NCBI GenBank assembly: GCA_037447655.1
Contig: JBBHKE010002234.1
Span: 1 to 64,000, forward strand
Direction: 5' to 3'
Source: Zygnema cylindricum
Lineage: Eukaryota; Streptophyta; Zygnematophyceae; Zygnematales; Zygnemataceae
DNA length: 64,000 bases
Below are positions 45,880 to 56,390 of the stretch, piece by piece. Made by a program: the position numbers and the translations under genes. The notes under the pieces are model-generated. The model saw only the letters and a list, made by a program, of their open reading frames with translations, ran no database searches and was not told the DNA's origin. Position 1 is the stretch's first letter, and each line of letters starts with the position of its first letter.

Positions 45880-48240
45880 CCCCTCTCCCCCTCTCTACCC
45901 CTCACTCCCACCCGCCCTCCAACCCCCCTCTCCACCCCTATCACCCTTCTCAACTCTCTCTTCCCTCCCCCCCTCTACCCCCCCTTCCCCTCACCCCCCT
46001 CTCCCCCTCTCTCCTCACCCCCTCTTCCCCCCTCTCCCCCTCTCCCCCTCTCCCCCTCTCTCCCCCTCTCTCCCCCTCTCTCCCCCTCTCCCCCCCTCAC
46101 CCCCTCTCCACCTTCTCCCCCTTTCCACCTATCCACCACTCCCCATCTCCCCCCTCTCCCCCTCTCCCCCTTCAACCTCCCTCTCCCCCTCTCCCGCTAT
46201 CACCCTTTCTCCCATCTCTCCCTCTCCCCCATCTCCCCCTCTCCACCTCTCTCCCCCTCTCCCCCTCTCCCCCGCTCCCCCTCTCCCCACCTCCCCCTCT
46301 CTCCCTCTCCCCCTCTCCCCCTCTCCCCCTCTCCGCCTCACCCCCTCGACCCCTCACCACCCCTATCCCCCTCTCCCCCTCTCCCCCCCCTTCCCCCTCT
46401 CCCCGCGTCTCCCACTCTCCCCCTCTCTCCCCCCCTCTCCCCCTCTCTCCTCCTCTCCCCTTCTCCCCCCTCTCCCCCTCTCCCCCTCTCTCCATCTTTC
46501 CCCCTCTCCCCCTCTCTCCCCCTCTCACCCCCTCTCCCCCTTCTCCCCCTTTCCACCTATCCCCCACTCCCCATCTCCCCCCTCTCCCACTCTCCCCCTC
46601 TCCCCCTCAACCTCCCTCCCTCCCTCTCCCCCTATCAGCCTCTCTCCCCTCTCCCCCTCTCCCCCCTCTCCCCTTCTCCCCCTCTCCCCCTCTTCCCCCT
46701 CTCCCCCTCTCTCCCCCTCTCCCCAGCTCCCCCTATCCCCCTCTCTCCCTCTCCCCTCTCCCCCCTCTCCCCCTCTCTCCGCCTCCCCCTCTCCACCCCT
46801 ACCCCCCTCTCACCCTCTCCCCCTCTCTCCCTCTCTCTCCCTCTCTCTCTCCCCCTCTCCCCCTCTCTCCCACTCCCCCCCCTTCCCCCCTCTCCCCCTC
46901 TCCCCCTCTTACCCTCTCCCCTTCTCCCCCTCTCCCCCTATCCCCCTCTCCCCCTCTCCTCCGCTCCCCCTCTCCATAGCTCTCCCGCTCTCCCTTTCCC
47001 CCTCTCCCCCTATCTCCCTCTCCCCCTCTCCCCGTCTCCACGTCTCCCCCGCTCCCCCTCTCCCTGTCTCCCCATCTCCCCGTCTCGCCGCCTCCCCCTC
47101 TCCCCCTCTCACCCTCTTCCCCTCTCCCCCCTCTCCCCCGTATAACCCTCTGTCCCCCTCTCCCCCTCTCCCCCATCTCCCACTCTCCCCCTCTCCCCCT
47201 CTCTCCCCCTCTCCCCCCTCTCTCCCTCTCTCCCCCCTCTCTCCCTCTCTCCCCTCTCCCCCTCTCCGCCTCTCCGCCTCTCCCCCTCTCTCCCTCTCCA
47301 CCCCTATTCCCCTTCTCAACTCTCTCCTCCCTCCCCCCCTCTCCCCCCCCCCTTCCCCCTCTCCCCCCCGTCTCCCAGTCTCCCCCTCTCTCCCCCCCTC
47401 TCCCCCTCTCTCCTCCTCTCCCTCTCTCCCCCCCCTTCCCCCCTCTCTCCCCCCCTTTCCCCCTCTCTCCATCTCCCCCCCCTCTCCCCCTCTATCTCCC
47501 TCTCTCCCCCTCTCCCCCCTCATCCCCTCTCTCCCTCTCTCCCCCCCTCTCCCCCTCTCCTTCTATCTCCCTGTCTCTCCCCCTCTCCCCCTCTCTCCCA
47601 CTCTCCCCCTCTCCCCCCCCTCTCCCCCTCTCCCCCCATCACCCTCTCTCACCTCTTCCCCTCTCCCCCTCTCCTCTCTCCCTCTCTCTCCCTCTCTCTC
47701 CCCCTCTCCCCCTCTCTCCCACTCCCCCCCTCTCCCCTCCTCTCCCCCTCTCCCCCCATCACCCTATCTCACCTCTCCCCCTCTCCCCCTCTCCCCCTCT
47801 CCCCCTCTCCTCCGCTGCCCCTCTCCCTAGCTCTCCCGCTCTCCCTCTCCCCCTCTCCCCGTCTCCCCCGTCTCGCCCTCTCCCCCTCTCCCCCCCGCCC
47901 CATCTTCCCCTCTCCTCGTCTCCCCATCTCGCCCTCTCCCCCTCTCCCCCCCTCCCCCTCTCCCCCTCTCCCCAACTCCCCATCTCGCCGCCTCCCCCTC
48001 TCCCCCTCTTCCCCTCTCCCCCTCTCCCCCTCTCCCCCTCCCTCCCCCTCCATCACCCTCTCTCCTCTTCCCCTCTCCCACCCCTGTCCCACCCTGTCCC
48101 CCCCCTTACCCCCCCTTCTCCCCCCCCTCTCCCCCCCCCCCTCTCCCTCCCTCTCCCTCCCCTCTCCCCCCTCTCCCCCTCTCCCCCCCCTCTCCTACCC
48201 CCCTCTCCCCCCCCCTCCCCCCCCTCCCCCCCTCTCCTCT
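45880..48240. repeat. 2.4-kb C/T-rich (plus-strand) minisatellite in intron
   Basis: CCCCCTCTCCCC-type imperfect repeats fill the intron between PAN exon 48316-48549 and F5/8C exon 45135-45599. The transcript strand is therefore G/A-rich. A 670-codon plus-strand ORF (Ser/Pro/Leu) is an artefact of the composition. Confidence 0.9.
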
Positions 48241-48315
48241 CCGAAACCATTGGCAAATTTGTTGGACCCAGTATCCACAAAAGAAGGTCAAGTGAATAGT
48301 GAATAGAACACTTGC

Positions 48316-48549
48316 TTAGAGTTTTCATGTAGAAGTACCCATAGCCCACATCATTTTGCTCACCAACCGTTGACTTTAGCCAACACTTATTATCAGTTTC
48401 AATCCTGTAACCGATACACCCACAGTCCTCTGTGCACTTTTTTTCGCATTCCGAGATGGTCGCAACATAGTATCCAATGTTCTTTCCCCCAACATCAATG
48501 TGGGGGTAAGGGGTGTAAGAATATTGAACGTCGCTACACTCTCGAGCGT
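48316..48549 (-). CDS. PAN/apple module exon 2
   Basis: 234 bp = 78 codons, phase 1-1. It reads DARECSDVQYSYTPYPH, GYYVATISECEKKCTEDCGCIGYRI, DNKCWLKSTVG and YFYMKTL. The cysteine pattern C...C..KC...C.C..Y......CWLK fits PAN/apple. The acceptor is ATATGTAG. The best donor is CTAA|GCAAGT, a GC-type donor that gives the exact symmetric length also seen for 44433-44666. PAN modules mediate protein or carbohydrate contacts. Confidence 0.85.
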
Positions 48550-49024
48550 CTACATATTGAAAAGGTCTCCACAAACAGATTATTATTGTTTACACTTTTG
48601 TCAAAAAATGGAAGGCAAAAAGGTGATAATTTACAATGCATGCACAAGATCACATCGCGGCCATACCTCATCTTTGTTTCATTAACCCTCGAGCTCACTG
48701 ATAGCACGGTTTAATTAAAATTCAGATATTTTCTTTTTTTTCATTTTTGAGGTACAACTGACTCAAGAAAATAGTTGCACACAACAAGCCCAAAAAGAGA
48801 AAAAACATTGTGACCTTGCACGAAAGAGAAAAGAGCTTAATGGTAAATACAAACATCAATAAGCTTTGCCTGTTGCAACTAACTAGTAACTAGTTTTTGC
48901 CATTCACTATCCTACAATGATTTGAACCACAAAATTTTTATAAATTCGTGGCTACATCGTACTCAATTGATGAGTAAGCATACAAAAAACTCTAGCTTGT
49001 TGGACATAGCATATTCCAACTTAC

Positions 49025-49474
49025 CATAGCCATAAACACCAACTTCGCAAAGTGATAATACTTTATTTTTACCACTTAGGCGTACCCAGACATAACGACC
49101 AGTGCTCAAACATGTTTTCGAGAAGGGTCTTCCATCCCATGATCCATCGTAATAATTGGAAGAGTCGCACTCTTCATTTCCTTCACTGTTCCAACTTTCG
49201 CGGCTTGCTCCCACCCATACTTCAATCCCAGTCATTTGGTCTTGACAACAATCAAGACGATTATATAAATCCACCTTGACAATTTGCACGGATTTCCCGA
49301 GGTCCGTCATCCACCAGGGGTCAGTTTCACCATCACCGCCAATGGTGCTCGAACAACTGTTGTCATAGAAGTTGCCATTTGAGTCACCGTCAAGTGCAAG
49401 AATTGCTGAATATTCGACTTCGTCTTCAATGTATGTGCTGCTCTGGTATGCCGGGTGGCCCACGGCATAATTAA
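49025..49474 (-). CDS. F5/8C (discoidin/fucolectin-like) exon 1
   Basis: 450 bp, phase 1-1, acceptor TTTTTTCTAG, donor GTAAGT. Reads NYAVGHPAYQSSTYIED, ALDGDSNGNFYDNSCSST, TDPWWMTDLGKSVQIVKVDLYNR, CCQDQMTGIEVWVG, KTCLSTGRYVWVRL and LSLCEVGVYGY. It has the same domain hallmarks as 45135-45599, with an additional CC pair after NRLD as in fucolectin-type members. It lies between PAN exons 1 and 2 in compatible phase. Confidence 0.9.
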
Positions 49475-50966
49475 CTAGAAAAAAACCACAAGAGTTGTTA
49501 ATGTGGGTCGTTCATACAAACAACATCAATTGCTCCTCTACAACTCCTAACAATTGGAATGGATAAACAATACAACAATGGTCAAACTTGCAGTATAAAT
49601 AAATGTTATATTAATAGTAATTCACTAAGAAAAAAAGTTAACTGATTCTCTTTGGAAGTTTTAAGAGTATAAAAGGTGAATGTCAGAATCAAAATATAGT
49701 CCATCTTAGTTAGGCCACAAACAAGATGATGAGTTAGATGTGACATTGTTTTTTTACTGGCAAAAATCTCCATGCTACGAAAGGCTATACTTGCCACGTT
49801 CAAACTGATGAATGTCTTTGATTAAGGATCATACACAAAGATACCTATACATTTTTTATATCATTTAGTATTTAGTATCTATAATATGATAGTTTTGCCA
49901 CAGTCTAACTGAGCTATATAATCTGTCCAATTGTCTTGGTAATTCAATTGGATGTTGTGACTTTATGAATAGTGTTAAAATAAAATGAATCACGATGAGT
50001 CAAAAACAATTGAATTCAAATTCAAATGAAAAATATCAAAAGCTAGCACATGTTGTAGCCACAACTAGACAAAGAGCTCAATTTGTGTGAGAATTTTCTC
50101 CTACTGCTCTACATGTTGCCATATCTCAAAAGTTGAGCTTCTTTGATCAAGCCTATTTTTTTGAATAAGAACTAAAAAACACCTATAGGGAAATGACGCG
50201 AAGGGAGAGAAGCAATGGGAAGGGAAAGACTAGCGTTTTTCTCTTTTTAATATATCGGTGCCGACTGTTTCGATTTACACATATTTTCGCATGTAACTCT
50301 AAACATATGGCATGGTCAATGTTTGCAAGATTGTTGATTCACAATACGCCATAAGCATGAACCGTGCCTTTATCTTATCCTTCATCGAGCCCTGTTTATA
50401 TATGCCCACCAATGTTAACAATACCGAAATCGATATAGAAATGATTGCCTTTTTTGCTACATTTTTTGTTGAAATGCGGAAACCAATGTTGCCATGCTTG
50501 ATTACTCAAGATTAACAAGTATCATATTTTTAGGCCTCCAAGCAAGCGAGAGCATTTCTAATGTGCAGTTTTGTGCTTTCGATACAGGAAAGCTCTCCAA
50601 CGACCAAAATCAATCCCAGCAGCTTAGTTCACCCTCGCAACAGTATTTTTTTATGGCAATGTCAATAGGTCAACGTTGGCCTTGACAACATTGGAGTTAA
50701 CGAGGCATCTCATATAAATATGCATCGGAACTGAAGATATGAAATTCAACATATCAGATGCCATCGGTAAAAGAATAACAATCACTAGAAAATGGCGACA
50801 ATTGGGATAATGAGACAACGTACGATTGTTGCCCATTAACATAAAACACGCCAACATCAAAGCAATGTGAGAAACAAGTAACAATCATTTGAAATAAAGT
50901 GAGAATTTGGTCAAATTCAAGAACATTTGATGTTGGGTGAATAGAAATTTGGGTCTAGAAGATTAC
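49475..50966 (-). other. First intron, no exon recognised
   Basis: AT-rich. Short ORFs at 50312-50884 on both strands show no family resemblance. Confidence 0.5.
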
Positions 50967-51441
50967 CTAGGGTTTTGACATACAAATCCCGATTATCGGT
51001 CATGTCCAAGTCAGAATCCACTTTGATGAAGGATTTAATCCAACACCATTCAATGTCATCAACTTTGGGCGACAAGACGAAGCCTTTGCAATCGCAATTC
51101 TTTGTGCATTTGCGTGAACAAAAATTCCATGCATCGCCCGCGGAAAGGCTATTCAAAGGCCATTGGTCGATATCATTTCCAGGCGAATCCGCCTTCTCAA
51201 TACGTCGCCAGGAAACAAATTCTGTGCAGGATGAATCATCTGTTGCCGCAGTGGTCATTTGTGTGAAACTTGATTTCTCATTAGCCATAATGGCTCTTGG
51301 GACCTTTCCCTTCAAGGCTGGAACATGTTCTTTTGAAGAAGGTGGCACGACGGCCCACACTTCCCCAGTAAACACTCCGAGCATAACGAAGGCGGCAGCG
51401 AATTGCATGATTTGTTTACCGGAGCCGCCAACCATGCCCAT
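50967..51441 (-). CDS. First exon: signal peptide and PAN/apple module 1
   Basis: 158 codons from ATG 51441, leaving in phase 1 at CTAG|GTAATC. Residues 1-30 form a signal peptide (MGMVGGSGKQIMQ, hydrophobic FAAAFVMLGVFTG, likely cut after VWA). Residues ~72-158 form a PAN-like module with Cys at 72, 108, 112, 116, 118 and 133 (CSRKCTKNCDCKGF, EWCWIK, DLYVKTL), matching PAN exon 2. An upstream in-frame ATG at 51531 would add 30 polar residues ahead of the hydrophobic stretch; I prefer 51441 because a signal peptide should be close to the N-terminus. Confidence 0.75.
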
Positions 51442-52119
51442 ATTTGTTGAACACCTCTTTCCCTCTACTTTCTCTTCCACCCCTCTCAATTTGCTTCCTG
51501 TTTCATGGTTAGCTTCCACACTGCAAAACATCCTTATATTCTGGTACTTTTAGGGTTATTGAGGTGGGGAATTATAGGTTGTTTAGGGTACTTCCCGTAT
51601 TTTCGTACATTCCGGTAAATTACAGTACACTTCCTTACATTATCTGTACTCTTAGGTTTTTTAGGGTGAACATTTTGTTTAAAACTGTACATTTCCAAAT
51701 GTTTATCGTACGTTGTAAGATTTTTTAAGGATTTTTTAGGGTTAAGGGGACAGTTTTGTACGTTTTCGTACATCATACAGCGAAAACTAACGAACGGTAT
51801 GAAAGTAACGAATACTACGTAGTTTTCGGAAAAAAGTCGAAATCCGTACGAATAGGACAACTAAAACTGATGGTTTTTTTCTCGTTTTCCTCCCATATTG
51901 AGCCATCTTGTAGCCCTGATAGAATCCTCCAACGTACGAAAAAATGTGTAAACACTATTGGACACTTTACGTGATCTTTAAACGCAAAATATAATCCAAT
52001 TTGGCTTTATTCACATTTTGACCCACTGCCACGTCACATCGACTCATCTTCGAGATTGTACGGCAAGCGATTCGAAACATATCACAGCCGCCCAATTTGA
52101 GTCTATATGGGACGGCGAT
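51442..52119 (-). promoter_or_regulatory. Upstream region of the lectin gene with telo-box-like motifs
   Basis: Read on the minus strand, ACCCTAAA-like motifs occur near 51549, 51584, 51660 and 51738. An ACGT core in CCACGTCAC lies near 52030. Telo-box and ACGT elements are known plant promoter motifs; function here is inference. No clear TATA box was chosen. Confidence 0.35.
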
Positions 52120-52715
52120 TACACGACTACAGTACAGACTAGGCATTGAACTTTAACGGTTGGTTTCCTCTTTTGCTTCCCCTTGCTACAACCATTACAT
52201 CCATTCACCTTTTCTCCGGTCGCCAATTCCAAACCACTCACTGAAAAAAATTTAATCATCTTTTTAATGTTTTCCTCCGAAGTGTGGTATAACCGATGAT
52301 GCCAAAGGCTAAGGTCGCCTTTCTCCACCTCCATGGAAATCATAGAAGGTTCCTCTTTAACCGGCCGTTTCCAAATTAACTTACTAACCAAATTATCCGA
52401 CACAAATCCTTCCCCAATTTGAATTCATTCCTTACTTTTAATCATGATTCTAAAATCCTCCAAAGAAATGACTCTACCTCCGGCCTTTTGAATTTGAGGA
52501 ACACTAACCAAATTCACCACTCCATTAGGAAAAAACAAAGCATCATTCAACTTAGCTTTATGCACTCTAACATTTCCAAATTTATCTCTCACCGGTAAAT
52601 CAATTCGCACAGTTCCAACCGTGTCCACCGGAATCACATGTCCACTTGCTACCCCGTGACATTCTTTGGAACCGTAAGCTTCCTTGTATCCAAAAATAGA
52701 CTTAAATCCGTACAC
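52120..52715 (-). pseudogene. Copia protease tail and GAG-pre-integrase
   Basis: Continues the gag-protease ORF after a frameshift near 52690: CHGVASGHVIPV, GTVRIDLPVRD, LFFPNGVVNLVSVPQI. An in-frame TGA at 52425-52427 follows, then LSLWHHRLYHTSEENIKKM and CNGCSKGKQKR, the GAG-pre-integrase HH..C..C region. It stops at 52119. Confidence 0.8.
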
Positions 52716-54265
52716 ACGTGATGAGTTGCGCCGGTATCAATAATCCAATCTTTTACACAATGATTACTAGAAGCCGAATTCAAAATTGCTCCGGTTTTTT
52801 CGTCCAATAAAATAGTCAAATTGTAATATCGCTCCTCAAAGTCTTTTTCAAACTCCGAATAATTTCCTTGATATCCGGATCCTCTTAATTGGCCACGACC
52901 GTGTCCGCGTCCTCGACCACGTCCTCGTCCATATCCTCGATTGTCATAAAAGGAAGAATTTTCGCCTTCTCGTTGGAAACAATGCGAACTCACATGTCCC
53001 CACTTATGACAAATATTGCACCTCTTCTCCTTATCCAGGCATTCGGCTGCAAAATGCCCAACCTTATCACATTTGAAACAAGTCACGTTAGGGGTGTTAA
53101 ATTTATCAAATTGACTTCTACTAAATCCAACATTTTGACTTCTTCCTCTACCTCTTCCTCTAAAATTTCCTCTAATACCCCCTCTTCTTCGGAACAAATT
53201 TAGATCCGAGGAATCCGAAGTATTTACATTATGGATTCCACTACTTTCAAAACCTCTACCTACACTCTCTCTAGACTTCTCAATGGACTTTAAATAATTC
53301 ACCGCATACTCAAGTGTAGCCTTCCGTTTAGATTGAATTATTTCACTAGACGTAGAATATCTTTCGGGCAATCCCTTTAAGAACACTTGTAACTTTTCAT
53401 TTTCGGGTACAATTTTACCAAGACTACTCAATTGCTCCAACAAAATATAAAATCTTTTGACTCCATCATCTATTGACTCATTATGCTTAAACTTAAACTT
53501 AATGAAATCCTTGAACACATAATTTGCCTTATCTTTGACTCCTTTCTCAAAATAATTTTCAAACGCTTGCCAACATTTATGTGCGGTATCATAAATAAGA
53601 AAATAATCATGGACCGATCCGGTACAACTTTGAATCAATCCATTCATGGCCGCCATATCTTTCAATCTCCACAAATTTTGCGCCTTGGGATCTTTTGGCA
53701 TTTTCTCCTTGCCGTTGACAATCTTCCATAACTTCTTCAAGACGAGACTCGCTCTCATGTTCTTCTTCCAAATAGCGTAGTTCGATCCGTCAAAGATAAC
53801 CGGCTTCCCTCCCATTCGAAAATCTTCTTCTCCTTCCAACTCACTATCAAAATCAAAATCCTCTTCTATCTTTTTCTTTTTCTTTTTCTTACATTTTTCA
53901 TCATCATCCGAATTATCTGAGGTGCTACTAGAACTAGAGCTAGAGCTGCCCTCAAATTCCTCTTTCACCGCAACATTTTCATTTTTCACCTTTTTATCCT
54001 TCTCTTTCATAAATTTCTCCCACTCCTTATAAGTGTCTCTATCTAACCGAATGTCATAAAGTTCGTTCTCTTTAGGTTGTTCCAATCCGAAGGGTTTAGC
54101 TGGCAATGACTCCTCGGACTTTGGCGCAATTCCTTCACCGAAACTGAATTCTCGTTCGCTCGGACCCCGAAGAGATGGCTCGGCTGTCCGCGGAGTTCCA
54201 GAGGTCCCCATAGGCATCCTCGGTCCGGATGGAGAGGGTGTGTTTTTTTTTTTCTTCCCTCCCAT
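52649..54265 (-). CDS. Copia gag and protease start
   Basis: 538 codons from ATG 54265. Order: Pro/Gly-rich start, Ser-rich and Lys-rich acidic stretch (about residues 100-145), then the gag domain with FDGSNYAIWKKNMRASLVLKK, FLKGLPERYSTSSEII. Two CCHC zinc knuckles (CFKCDKVGHFAAEC, CNICHKWGHVSSHC) are both complete. An RGRGRGRG stretch follows, and the protease active site DTGATHHV. The reading leaves the copia frame shortly after the active site. Gag packages element RNA and the protease processes the polyprotein. The gag part looks fully open, so the insertion may be fairly recent apart from its truncation. Confidence 0.9.
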   Translation of the reverse strand: MGGKKKKNTPSPSGPRMPMGTSGTPRTAEPSLRGPSEREFSFGEGIAPKSEESLPAKPFGLEQPKENELYDIRLDRDTYKEWEKFMKEKDKKVKNENVAVKEEFEGSSSSSSSSTSDNSDDDEKCKKKKKKKIEEDFDFDSELEGEEDFRMGGKPVIFDGSNYAIWKKNMRASLVLKKLWKIVNGKEKMPKDPKAQNLWRLKDMAAMNGLIQSCTGSVHDYFLIYDTAHKCWQAFENYFEKGVKDKANYVFKDFIKFKFKHNESIDDGVKRFYILLEQLSSLGKIVPENEKLQVFLKGLPERYSTSSEIIQSKRKATLEYAVNYLKSIEKSRESVGRGFESSGIHNVNTSDSSDLNLFRRRGGIRGNFRGRGRGRSQNVGFSRSQFDKFNTPNVTCFKCDKVGHFAAECLDKEKRCNICHKWGHVSSHCFQREGENSSFYDNRGYGRGRGRGRGHGRGQLRGSGYQGNYSEFEKDFEERYYNLTILLDEKTGAILNSASSNHCVKDWIIDTGATHHVCTDLSLFLDTRKLTVPKNVTG

Positions 54266-54298
54266 GCCTAACTCACTAGATCCTCAATGTGGAGCTAA

Positions 54299-54313
54299 CC
54301 TGCTCCGATACCA
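54299..54313 (-). promoter_or_regulatory. Copia primer-binding site
   Basis: The minus strand reads TGGTATCGGAGCAGG two bases after the LTR end, one mismatch from the plant initiator-Met site. Confidence 0.85.
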
Positions 54314-54315
54314 AA

Positions 54316-54905
54316 TGAAAGGATCGAAAACACAATCGGAATGTGCAAAGAATTGACAAATTACAATGCGGAAGCGAATTTAACTTATATCAAATATCAA
54401 CCAGCTCTCATACATTAAATCCTCATGAACATAGATAGAGACATCACATAATTTAGAAGAGGAAACTCACATTAATTCACATACATTAACTCTACATTGA
54501 TTTCTCCTTAGGTTCTCCTTAGTGGTATCTAATTCGCTCACTGGCTGGCATTTTAACTTAGTCGCAGATTACATCTAGAAATCTAATTCTAGAAGCGTCA
54601 CATGTACTTGGACGTAAAATAGAGTACGAAGAAAACTGAAAATTCTCGAAACGAAACGTCTAGAAGTACAATACCTAAAGTACAACTTAACCTACGTGAA
54701 ACGAAATTGCTAGAAGTACTACGCACGAACCGAAAGTATTAGAACTCTCGTACACATACTAAATTGACCAAACCATTCACACTTAATCAAACAAAGCTAA
54801 AAGTACTAATGAAACGAAACAAAATTCGCGACGTGACGCGCGTCAAAACCGACCCACACTAAATACGAACAAACATTGGAAAAATCTCACATTGCAATTC
54901 TAACA
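54316..54905 (-). repeat. 5' LTR of the truncated copia (590 bp)
   Basis: Begins TGTTAGAATTGCAATG at 54905 and ends CCTTTCA at 54316 on the minus strand. The outer edge abuts a C/T-rich tract. Confidence 0.8.
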
Positions 54906-55329
<424 letters not shown>

Positions 55330-56390
55330 TGTTGGATCTTAAAAAAAAATACCCACTCCAAACAAATGCTCAAAAACATAAAACATTACACAGCGGAAGC
55401 TCATAACATACAAGAGGATAATCGGCCTAAAAGACCTATAAGTGTTTCTGGCCGAAGCCTCTTTACATCAACTCTTCTCTCCTCTTCTTCTCTCTTCAAA
55501 GATAAACTCTACACTCTTAAAAGATCACTCAAGAATGATCATACTCCTTAAAACCTCATTCTCCAAAGGGATCACTAAGGATCCGCAACACATGTGAATT
55601 GACCACAAAGGATCTACTCTCTCTTAATTTACCACAAAGGATCTTTCTCTCTCTCTTTTAATCAATCACTAAGGATCTTCCTTTCTCTCTTAACTAATCA
55701 CAAAGGAACTACATCTTTACTCTTCAATTGATCCAAAGCTAATGCAAGGATAATTATACAGCTGAACTCTGATGCCTATATAGCCTCTCTAACTAGCTTA
55801 CAAGGCATAGCAAGCAAACTAGGAAGGTGGCAACTCTTGTCTCTTTCCTGGTTGAAGCACACGGAAAGGAAACTTCCACGAAGGAAGGCGTACACGCCTT
55901 CACCTACGAAACGCGAAACTCCTAAAAGAGAAGTATCGTGCGTGTGCTATGAACGCACGAAACTAAAACACCTGCGCACAAAATAATACACCAACACACG
56001 AAATAATACACCTGCACACGAAACACAACTGACGCGTAACGAAATCGTACATTTTGTTCGCTGACTCAACAAATATTGACGTGAAACAAAGTCGTACGTT
56101 TTGGCGCCAAACATCATTACTCCAAAGGTACCAAACTCCAAAATTACACATAATGTGTACTTGTGAATCGAAGCTGAACGCTTCAAACGCCAGTCGTTAA
56201 AACGCTAGTCCTATATGAAAGTGACGTCTAACTCAAATCGTCACAAATCCACCCGTGGAAAGTACTCGCACGAAATATCTCCATACAAATAGATAGACGC
56301 GAATCAAAGTCGAGCGCTCCCTATGCGAACGCGAAATACATTGCGGTTCACTAAAGCGCCACTTCGTGCGATTCAACAATGAATCTTACA
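55330..56390. mobile_element. Candidate solo LTR with 5-bp target duplication
   Basis: The sequence starts TGTTGGATCTT and ends GAATCTTACA. TCCCC occurs directly outside both ends (55325-55329 and 56391-56395). CT-rich DNA on both sides looks like one tract split by the insertion. Length is 1061 bp. A TATATAG lies at about 55786. No coding part. Confidence 0.6.

Larger units (their letters stand above)
5197..51441 (-). other. Span of the mosaic lectin-protease-LysM gene model
   Basis: All exons listed between these limits are on the minus strand and join in compatible phases. The order is signal peptide, PAN, F5/8C, PAN, F5/8C, decayed PAN, legume-type lectin, PPSPPP, C1 protease, EGF, EGF, LysM repeats. 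The first ATG is at 51441. The first stop after the LysM repeats is at 7365-7367, and a duplicated LysM pair ends at 5197. Two readings remain. One is a single gene of about 44 kb. The other is two genes, the second starting at ATG 41602, whose first residues (MTRWNHS then YILILFFIISS) look like a signal peptide. No stop or promoter clearly separates them. Long introns contain copia, gypsy and GA/CT-rich DNA. Domain order and phase compatibility are seen in the sequence; single-gene status is inference. Confidence 0.5.
52120..54905 (-). mobile_element. 5' part of a Ty1/copia element, truncated in the GAG-pre-integrase
   Basis: In minus-strand order: LTR 54905-54316, primer site 54313-54299, gag-protease ORF from 54265, further protease and GAG-pre-integrase to 52120, where copia similarity ends abruptly. 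No integrase core, RT or 3' LTR is found below. Truncation lies next to the upstream region of the lectin gene. Confidence 0.85.

Noticed and set aside
45818-47830. 670-codon plus-strand Ser/Pro/Leu ORF
   Set aside because: Pure composition effect of a C/T-rich intron lying between two recognised minus-strand exons.
51540-51851. Ten GTAC motifs upstream of the lectin gene, as an SBP or copper-response cluster
   Set aside because: GTAC is also frequent in the nearby LTRs and elsewhere in the window, so the cluster is not specific.
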